Notes under the pieces: generated by a model
Told to the model about the DNA's origin: nothing
What the model saw: only the letters and a program-made list of their open reading frames with translations
Databases searched by the model: none
Source: Burkholderiaceae bacterium
GTDB taxonomy: Bacteria; Pseudomonadota; Gammaproteobacteria; Burkholderiales; Burkholderiaceae_C
NCBI GenBank assembly: GCA_031256125.1
Contig: JAIRRE010000248.1
Location: forward strand, 1-5,108
Length of the DNA: 5,108 bases
Reading direction: 5' to 3'
Translations under genes and position numbers: made by a program
Shown: positions 1 to 5,108 of the stretch, piece after piece
Position numbering within the stretch: the stretch's first letter is position 1
Layout of the letters: every line of letters starts with the position of its first letter

Positions 1-43
1 GAATTTCAATCAAATGAAAAACCGTCAGATTGAGAAAGAGTAA
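1..43 (+). CDS. Possible 3' end of an upstream gene (13 codons visible)
   Basis: Reading codons from base 2 gives an open stretch (residues NFNQMKNRQIEKE) ending at TAA 41-43; the other two forward frames hit stops at 15-17 and 31-33. The TAA shares its last base with the ATG of the PLD-helicase gene (TAATG), an arrangement typical of translationally coupled operon genes. The visible tail is polar and charged, as is common for C-termini, but is too short to identify a family. A 42-base open frame can also occur by chance, so this is a tentative call; the alternative is that these bases are the leader of the helicase gene. Confidence 0.4.
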   Translation, partial: NFNQMKNRQIEKE

Positions 44-45
44 TG
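41..45 (+). promoter_or_regulatory. TAATG stop/start overlap, weak ribosome-binding context
   Basis: TAA (41-43) and ATG (43-45) overlap by one base. Upstream purines (GAGAAAGAG, 32-40) give only a weak Shine-Dalgarno match, with GAG at 32-34 at a usable distance. An in-frame TGA at 31-33 means the ATG at 43 is the first possible ATG start of the helicase frame. If the upstream frame is really translated, the helicase would be initiated mainly by terminating ribosomes. Confidence 0.45.
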
Positions 46-3000
46 CCAAGAATTTTCGACAACATAGAAAATCCGCTGCTGCCCGCGCTGCAAGAAACCC
101 TTGATGTCGCCGAACACGCGGATTTTTGCGTCGGCTACTTCAATTTGCGCGGCTGGCGTTATCTGTCGGGATACGTTGACCACTGGGCAGGCGGCGACGG
201 GCATTTATGCCGCCTGCTGGTCGGTATGCAAGCCACGTCCAGCGAGGAATTGCGCCGCGCATTGCGAACGCATGACGACGATGGAGCACTGGACAACCAG
301 ACCGCGCTGCGCGAAAAGCGCCGCATCGCCGAAGAGTTCCGTCAGCAACTCACTTTCGGCGCTCCGTCCAACGACGATGAAGCTACGCTGCGCCAACTTG
401 CCGCGCAAATCCACAATCACAAGCTGACTGTCAAAGTTTATCTCCGGCATCCACTGCACGCCAAGCTCTACCTGCTGCATCGGCGGGATGCCAACAACCC
501 AGTCACAGGTTTCCTCGGTAGTTCAAATCTCACGCTTGCGGGTCTGGCCAAGCAAGGCGAACTCAACGTTGATGTGCTGGAGCACGATGCCTGCAACAAA
601 CTGGTCAAATGGTTTGAAGACCGCTGGTGCGATCGCTGGTGCATCGACATCTCGAAAGAACTGGCCGACATCATCGACGAAAGCTGGGCCGGAGAACGTT
701 TGCTGCCGCCTTATCACGTTTATCTCAAGATCGCCTACCATCTCGCGCAGGAAGCACGGGCAGGCCTGTCCGAGTTTCGCATTCCTGCCATCTTCAACGA
801 CATCTTGTTCGACTTTCAGGCTGCCGCTGTCAAGATTGCCGCCCACCATCTAAACAAGCGCGGCGGCGTACTGATCGGTGACGTAGTCGGTCTGGGCAAA
901 TCGCTGATAGCTACTGCCCTGGCCAAAGTCTTCGAGGACGACTATCACACCGAAACACTCATCATTTGCCCCAAGAATCTGGTGCCGATGTGGGAGGACT
1001 ACGTACATCGTTATCGTCTGCTCGCCAAAATACTGCCGCTATCGAAGGTCATCTCGGATTTGCCGGAAAAAACGCGCCGCTACCGTCTGGTGCTGATTGA
1101 CGAATCGCACAACCTGCGCAATCGGGAGGGCAAACGCTGGAGAGTCATCCGCGACTACATCGAGCGCAACGAGAGCTTGACCATTCTGCTATCGGCTACG
1201 CCTTACAACAAAACCTATCTTGACCTTTCTGCGCAACTAGCGCTGTTCCTCAATGAGAATGCCGACCTTGGTGTCCGGCCTGAGCATCTGCTGTCAGAGC
1301 TTGGTGGCGAACACGAATTCATTCGCCGCCATCAATGCGGCGTGCGCACATTGGCTGCTTTCGAGAAGAGCGCGATTCCCGACGATTGGCGCGAACTCAT
1401 GCGCCTGTACATGGTGCGTCGCACGCGCGGCTTCATCATGCAGAACTACGCCAAACAGGACGAACGCGGCAAATACCTGCTGTTTGCCGATGGCCGAAAG
1501 TCCTACTTCCCCACGCGGGTGCCAAAGAACCTCGGCTTCAAGATCGACGAGACCAACCCTGCTGACCCTTATGCGCGCTTCTATGGCAACAATGTCGTCA
1601 ACGCCATCAATAGCTTGTGCCTGCCGCGCTACGGACTGGGCCAATACCTCGCCCCTAAGCCGAAAACGCCACCCACACCGCAACAAACCAAGGTCATTGA
1701 TGCTCTGTCACGTGCCGGTACGCGACTGATGGGCTTTTGTCGCACTAACCTGTTCAAGCGCTTGGAAAGCGCAGGTCCTGCCTTCATTCTCTCTATCGAG
1801 CGCCACATCCTGCGCAACTTCATCGTTCTGCACGCCATCGAAAACGGGCAGGACGTTCCACTTGGCACGCAAGGCGCCGAACTGCTCGACACACGCCACT
1901 ACGACGAAGACCCGGACGGCTTGCTTGCCAATGACGAGGGTGACGAGGAGGCGGATACCACCACCAGCAATGGTCTGCGCATCGAAGCGGACTATCGCGA
2001 GCGCGCTGCCAAGGCGTATGAAGCCTACAGCGGCCCGCTGAAAACCCGTTTCAAATGGCTGCCCGGCGCACTCTTCACCAAGAAGCTCGCCAAGGATTTG
2101 CTCGCTGATGCGCAATCCCTGTTGAACGTGCTCAAGCTCTGCGGCGAGTGGAACGCCGAAACCGACAACAAGCTCGCCGCATTGATTGCGCTCATCAACG
2201 AAAAACACCTCAAGGACAAATTGCTAGTATTCACTCAGTTCGCCGACACCGCGCGTTACCTGAAAGCGCAACTCGCAGCACGCGGCATCAAGAAGGTGGA
2301 AGAAGCTACCGGCCGGAGTGCCGACCCTACATTGCTGGCATGGCGCTTTTCGCCGGAATCAAATGGCAAGCGAGAGCAAATCAAGCAGTCCGACGAACTG
2401 CGCGTGCTCATTGCCACTGACGTGCTCTCCGAAGGCCAGAACCTGCAAGATGGGCACATCATCGTCAACTACGACCTGCCCTGGGCCATCATCCGCCTTA
2501 TTCAGCGAGCAGGCCGCGTGGATCGCATTGGTCAACAGGCCGACACCATCCTCTGCTACTCCTTTGTGCCCGCCGATGGCGTCGAACGGATCATCCGCCT
2601 ACGCGCCCGCGTGCGCCAGCGCCTGATCGAAAACGCCGAAGTCGTCGGCTCCGACGAAACCTTTTTCGACGATGATGGCGATGATGGAGAAGCTTTGATC
2701 CGCGATCTGTACACCGAGAAAAACGGCATCCTCGACGACGATGGCGACACCGAGGTCGATCTGGCTTCCTACGCCTGGCAAATCTGGAAAAATGCTACCG
2801 ATGCCGATCCCTCGCTCACCGCCAAAATCGAAGCCCTGCCCAACGTGGTTTATGCCACCAAGGCTCACGCGCCAACGCTCGCTGCACCCAACGGCGTTCT
2901 GGTTTATCTGCGCACCGCGCAGGGCAACGATGCGCTGACGTGGGTCGATGAAACCGGCCAGAGCGTCACCCAATCGCAACTCGCCATTCTCAAAGCCGCC

Positions 3001-3447
3001 GCTTGCGCGGCAAACACCCCCGCGCTGCCGCGCGCCGACAACCACCATGCCCTCACCCAGCAGGGCATGACGCAGATCGCCGAAGAAGAAAAATCTTCCG
3101 GCGGCGCGCTGGGCCGCCCCTCTGGCGCACGCTTCAAAACCTACGAGTGCATCAAACGCTGGCGCGAACGACAAGGCCACACGCGCGACCTATTCATCAC
3201 CGATGAGTACATCCGCCGCATCGACAAGGCGCAGGAAGACATCTACCGCTACCCGCTCTATCAGTCCGCCACTGATACGCTCAACCGCCAGATCAAGGCA
3301 GGCATTAGCGATCAATCGTTGATTGATCTGGTTCTCTCGTTGCGCGAAGACAGCCGCCTGTGCATCGTCGAAGATGAGGAACAGCAACGCGAACCCAGGC
3401 TCATCTGCTCCATGGGTTTGACGGGAGGGACCCAAAATGACCATTGA
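43..3447 (+). CDS. PLD-like nuclease domain fused to SNF2/RapA-type SF2 helicase, defence-associated
   Basis: Complete 1134-residue protein, predicted cytoplasmic, with no signal peptide or membrane segment seen. Residues about 1-200 form a PLD-like domain: H139-x-K141, then GSSN at 159-162 and a GEL motif ending near 174. This is a single HKD-type half-site, so by analogy with BfiI it would need to dimerise for catalysis. The SF2 motor follows: Walker A GDVVGLGKS 279-287, Walker B DESH 353-356, SATP 384-387, a long interlobe insert (about 390-720) with an acidic run at 621-638, then lobe 2 with LLVFTQF 727-733, SEGQNLQ 796-802 and QRAGRVDRIGQ 821-831. Acidic patches (876-883, 898-904) separate the motor from an unassigned C-terminal region (about 905-1134). 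All expected ATPase motifs look intact. The motifs resemble RapA/SNF2 translocases rather than type I HsdR. The start is fixed by an in-frame TGA at 31-33. The last 11 bases overlap the methyltransferase gene, pointing to a modification-linked role, probably the restriction or DNA-translocating subunit. Domain calls are from motifs; the restriction role is inference. Confidence 0.9.
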   Translation: MPRIFDNIENPLLPALQETLDVAEHADFCVGYFNLRGWRYLSGYVDHWAGGDGHLCRLLVGMQATSSEELRRALRTHDDDGALDNQTALREKRRIAEEFRQQLTFGAPSNDDEATLRQLAAQIHNHKLTVKVYLRHPLHAKLYLLHRRDANNPVTGFLGSSNLTLAGLAKQGELNVDVLEHDACNKLVKWFEDRWCDRWCIDISKELADIIDESWAGERLLPPYHVYLKIAYHLAQEARAGLSEFRIPAIFNDILFDFQAAAVKIAAHHLNKRGGVLIGDVVGLGKSLIATALAKVFEDDYHTETLIICPKNLVPMWEDYVHRYRLLAKILPLSKVISDLPEKTRRYRLVLIDESHNLRNREGKRWRVIRDYIERNESLTILLSATPYNKTYLDLSAQLALFLNENADLGVRPEHLLSELGGEHEFIRRHQCGVRTLAAFEKSAIPDDWRELMRLYMVRRTRGFIMQNYAKQDERGKYLLFADGRKSYFPTRVPKNLGFKIDETNPADPYARFYGNNVVNAINSLCLPRYGLGQYLAPKPKTPPTPQQTKVIDALSRAGTRLMGFCRTNLFKRLESAGPAFILSIERHILRNFIVLHAIENGQDVPLGTQGAELLDTRHYDEDPDGLLANDEGDEEADTTTSNGLRIEADYRERAAKAYEAYSGPLKTRFKWLPGALFTKKLAKDLLADAQSLLNVLKLCGEWNAETDNKLAALIALINEKHLKDKLLVFTQFADTARYLKAQLAARGIKKVEEATGRSADPTLLAWRFSPESNGKREQIKQSDELRVLIATDVLSEGQNLQDGHIIVNYDLPWAIIRLIQRAGRVDRIGQQADTILCYSFVPADGVERIIRLRARVRQRLIENAEVVGSDETFFDDDGDDGEALIRDLYTEKNGILDDDGDTEVDLASYAWQIWKNATDADPSLTAKIEALPNVVYATKAHAPTLAAPNGVLVYLRTAQGNDALTWVDETGQSVTQSQLAILKAAACAANTPALPRADNHHALTQQGMTQIAEEEKSSGGALGRPSGARFKTYECIKRWRERQGHTRDLFITDEYIRRIDKAQEDIYRYPLYQSATDTLNRQIKAGISDQSLIDLVLSLREDSRLCIVEDEEQQREPRLICSMGLTGGTQNDH
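3310..3328. repeat. Perfect 8-bp inverted repeat with 3-base loop inside the helicase gene
   Basis: GATCAATC (3310-3317), loop GTT (3318-3320), GATTGATC (3321-3328). The arms are perfect reverse complements and each carries a GATC site at its outer end. It lies about 110 bases before the methyltransferase start. No T-run follows, so it is not an intrinsic terminator. It encodes part of SDQSLIDL and may be only a codon-choice coincidence. Confidence 0.6.
3423..3430 (+). promoter_or_regulatory. Strong ribosome-binding site for the methyltransferase gene
   Basis: GGGAGGGA sits inside the end of the helicase gene, with its GGAGG core 8 bases from the ATG at 3437. It is much stronger than the context of the helicase start. 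With the in-frame TGA at 3419-3421, it leaves ATG 3437 as the only credible start and suggests the methyltransferase can be initiated efficiently in its own right as well as by coupling. Confidence 0.75.
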
Positions 3448-5108
3448 TCCCGCACGTTTCCAAAAGCTGCTCAGTGAATTCAATCTGGGCGCCTTGTTCA
3501 ACGAACTCGGCTGGGACAGTCCCACGCTGAAACCCCAATCCCTCACCGCCGAAGGGCAGAACTACATCCTTACCCAACTGGCGCACAAACGCGGCGTTGC
3601 CGTGTTCCGTTGCTCGCCAGATGCTACGGGCAAGATTCCGCTGCACTCTGTGCGGCTCGACATTGAGCGCGAAGCCGCCAAGATCGCGCACGAGCATCTG
3701 CTCGTTTTCGCTGACGCGGGCGAAACCATGCTCACATGGCTGTGGGTTCTGCGCGCGCCCGGTCAGCCCAGCGCACCGCGCACTTTCACTTGGTACAAGG
3801 GGCAAAGTGGCGAAGCCTTGCGGCAAAAACTTGCTCAAATCTATTTCGCACTGGGCGAAGAAGAAGCGATAACCACCTTCCTCGTCAGTGTTCGCCTGCG
3901 CGACGCCTTTGACCGCGACAAAATTTCCAAACGTTTCTACGACAAGTTCAAAGCCCAACACGATGACTTTGCCAAGTTCATCAAAGGGCTGCAACAAACG
4001 GCAGACAAAGCATGGTATGCCTCGTTGATGCTCAACCGTCTGATGTTCGTCTATTTCATCCAGAAAAAAGGCTTTCTGGATGGCGACGCCAACTACCTGC
4101 AAACCCGCTTGGCGCAAGTACAGGCGCAGGCGGGCAAAGGCAATTTCCACAGCTTCTATCGGATGTTCCTGCGCCGTCTGTTTCACGAAGGGCTGGGGCA
4201 GCCCGAGAGCGTGCGCGCCGCCGACCTCGCCAGGCTCATCGGCAACGTGCCCTATCTCAACGGTGGCCTGTTTGACGTGCATGAACTCGAAGCCGCCAAC
4301 CCAGGCATCGATGTGCCAGACGAAGCTTTTACGCAATTGTTCGCCTTTTTCGATGCGTGGGAATGGCACCTGGACAACCGCCCGCTGGGGAACGACAAGG
4401 AAATCAACCCCGACGTGCTGGGCTACATCTTCGAGAAGTACATCAACCAAAAGCAGATGGGGGCCTACTACACCAAGGAAGACATCACCGAATACATCAG
4501 CAAGAACACTGTCATTCCACACCTGTTGGAACAGGCGCGCGAGCGTTGCAAGGTGGCTTTCGATGGCGATGCCTCGGTGTGGAATCTGCTGAAAACGGAG
4601 CCGGGCAAATACATCTACCCGGCGATGAAAACCGGCGTCATTGACGCCAACGGCCACACCGTCCCCGAAACCGCCTTGCCTGATTTCGTGCAAACCGGCA
4701 TGAACGATGCCAAGGCGCGCATGTTCGAAAAACGTTACAACCTCGGCGAAGCCGTATTCCACACTGCCGCCAATGAACGCGGCACATTGCCGACGGAGAC
4801 CTGGCGCGAATATGTGGACAGACGTAACCGTTGCCTTGCCGTGCGCGAAAAGCTGGCAAATGGCGAAGTCCGATCTTCTGATGACCTCATCACGCTGAAT
4901 CTGAACATCCGCCAGTTCATGCAGGATGTCATCACCACCACCAACAGCCCTGATTTGTTGCGCGCTGTTTGGCAAGCCATCGTCGGCCGCGTGCCGGAAA
5001 AATCCAACGAGAAATTCCGCCACGGCATCACCGTGCTCGATCCCACCTGCGGCTCCGGCGCTTTCCTGTTTGCCGCGCTCAATGTGCTGGAGCCGCTCTA
5101 TGAAGCCT
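3437..5108 (+). CDS. Eco57I/PglX-like adenine-specific DNA methyltransferase, 3'-truncated by window end
   Basis: The frame stays open from ATG 3437 to the last base (557 full codons). Family-type landmarks in order: FNELGWD at 21-27; a helical segment LMLNRLMFVYFIQKKGFL at 197-214; NGGLFD at 275-280; GAYYTK at 342-347; and SAM-binding motif I DPTCGSGAF at 535-543. This order is that of the gamma-class N6-adenine methyltransferases of the Eco57I (type IIG) and PglX (BREX) kind. The catalytic NPPY motif and the target-recognition domain should lie downstream of the window. The stretch between GAYYTK and motif I is long (about 190 residues). The N-terminal 150 residues show no obvious PD-(D/E)xK nuclease motif, so this chain may be a modification and recognition subunit only, unlike true type IIG enzymes. 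The gene starts within the helicase gene (11-base overlap, different frame) behind a strong ribosome-binding site, so the two are surely co-transcribed and probably act together. The family assignment is firm; the exact system (split type ISP-like, DISARM-like or other) is not. Confidence 0.9.
   Translation, partial: MTIDPARFQKLLSEFNLGALFNELGWDSPTLKPQSLTAEGQNYILTQLAHKRGVAVFRCSPDATGKIPLHSVRLDIEREAAKIAHEHLLVFADAGETMLTWLWVLRAPGQPSAPRTFTWYKGQSGEALRQKLAQIYFALGEEEAITTFLVSVRLRDAFDRDKISKRFYDKFKAQHDDFAKFIKGLQQTADKAWYASLMLNRLMFVYFIQKKGFLDGDANYLQTRLAQVQAQAGKGNFHSFYRMFLRRLFHEGLGQPESVRAADLARLIGNVPYLNGGLFDVHELEAANPGIDVPDEAFTQLFAFFDAWEWHLDNRPLGNDKEINPDVLGYIFEKYINQKQMGAYYTKEDITEYISKNTVIPHLLEQARERCKVAFDGDASVWNLLKTEPGKYIYPAMKTGVIDANGHTVPETALPDFVQTGMNDAKARMFEKRYNLGEAVFHTAANERGTLPTETWREYVDRRNRCLAVREKLANGEVRSSDDLITLNLNIRQFMQDVITTTNSPDLLRAVWQAIVGRVPEKSNEKFRHGITVLDPTCGSGAFLFAALNVLEPLYEA

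Noticed and set aside
1294..1686. Minus-strand and alternate-frame open frames over the helicase gene (this and several others of 60-190 codons)
   Set aside because: They lie entirely within a gene with intact motifs from end to end, have no motifs of their own, and are expected by chance in GC-biased coding DNA.
3310..3328. Reading the inverted repeat as a terminator between the two genes
   Set aside because: No T-run follows on either strand, and the sequence is inside the helicase coding region with over 110 coding bases still to come.
43..3447. Assignment of the helicase as DISARM DrmD
   Set aside because: A SNF2-like motor next to an adenine MTase is suggestive, but I do not know DrmD to carry an N-terminal PLD domain, and neither drmA nor drmB is in the window. 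Kept as an alternative, not a call.
3401..5023. A 540-codon open frame on the minus strand, opposite the methyltransferase
   Set aside because: It is in exact codon register with the sense gene. It is open simply because the methyltransferase uses no TTA, CTA or TCA codons between 3404 and 5023, so no antisense stops arise. The sense frame carries clear family motifs, the antisense product shows none, and it begins at a GTG.
3437..5108. Naming the methyltransferase pglX/brxX
   Set aside because: NGGLFD, GAYYTK and DPTCGSGAF are shared across the wider Eco57I-like family, and no BREX partner gene is seen, so a gene symbol would over-claim.

Overview
The window is fully coding on the + strand and looks like part of a bacterial defence (restriction-type) operon. 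By eye the base composition is moderately GC-rich and codon third positions are G/C-biased. Together with the protein style this suggests a proteobacterium, probably beta or gamma, but nothing here fixes the taxon. No tRNA, rRNA, CRISPR array, transposase or attachment site is visible.

Layout: (1) Bases 1-43 carry what may be the last 13 codons of an upstream gene, ending in a TAA that overlaps the next ATG (TAATG). (2) Bases 43-3447 encode a complete 1134-residue protein with an N-terminal phospholipase-D-like (PLD) nuclease signature fused to a SNF2/RapA-like superfamily 2 helicase motor. (3) Bases 3437 to the end encode the first 557 residues of an Eco57I/PglX-type adenine-specific DNA methyltransferase. 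It starts inside the last codons of the helicase gene (11-base overlap) and runs off the window just after SAM-binding motif I. There is no intergenic stretch of any length.

How the genes may work together (inference): a modification methyltransferase marks host DNA, while the PLD-helicase is an ATP-driven effector that could translocate on and cut unmodified DNA. The parts list (nuclease, SF2 motor, gamma-type MTase) matches the single-chain type ISP enzymes such as LlaGI/LlaBIII. Here the activities are split over two coupled genes and the nuclease is PLD-like rather than Mrr-like. The helicase-plus-MTase pair also recalls the drmD-drmMI part of class 1 DISARM and the PglX part of BREX, but no diagnostic partner gene (drmA/drmB, pglZ, brxC) is in view, so the system type is open.
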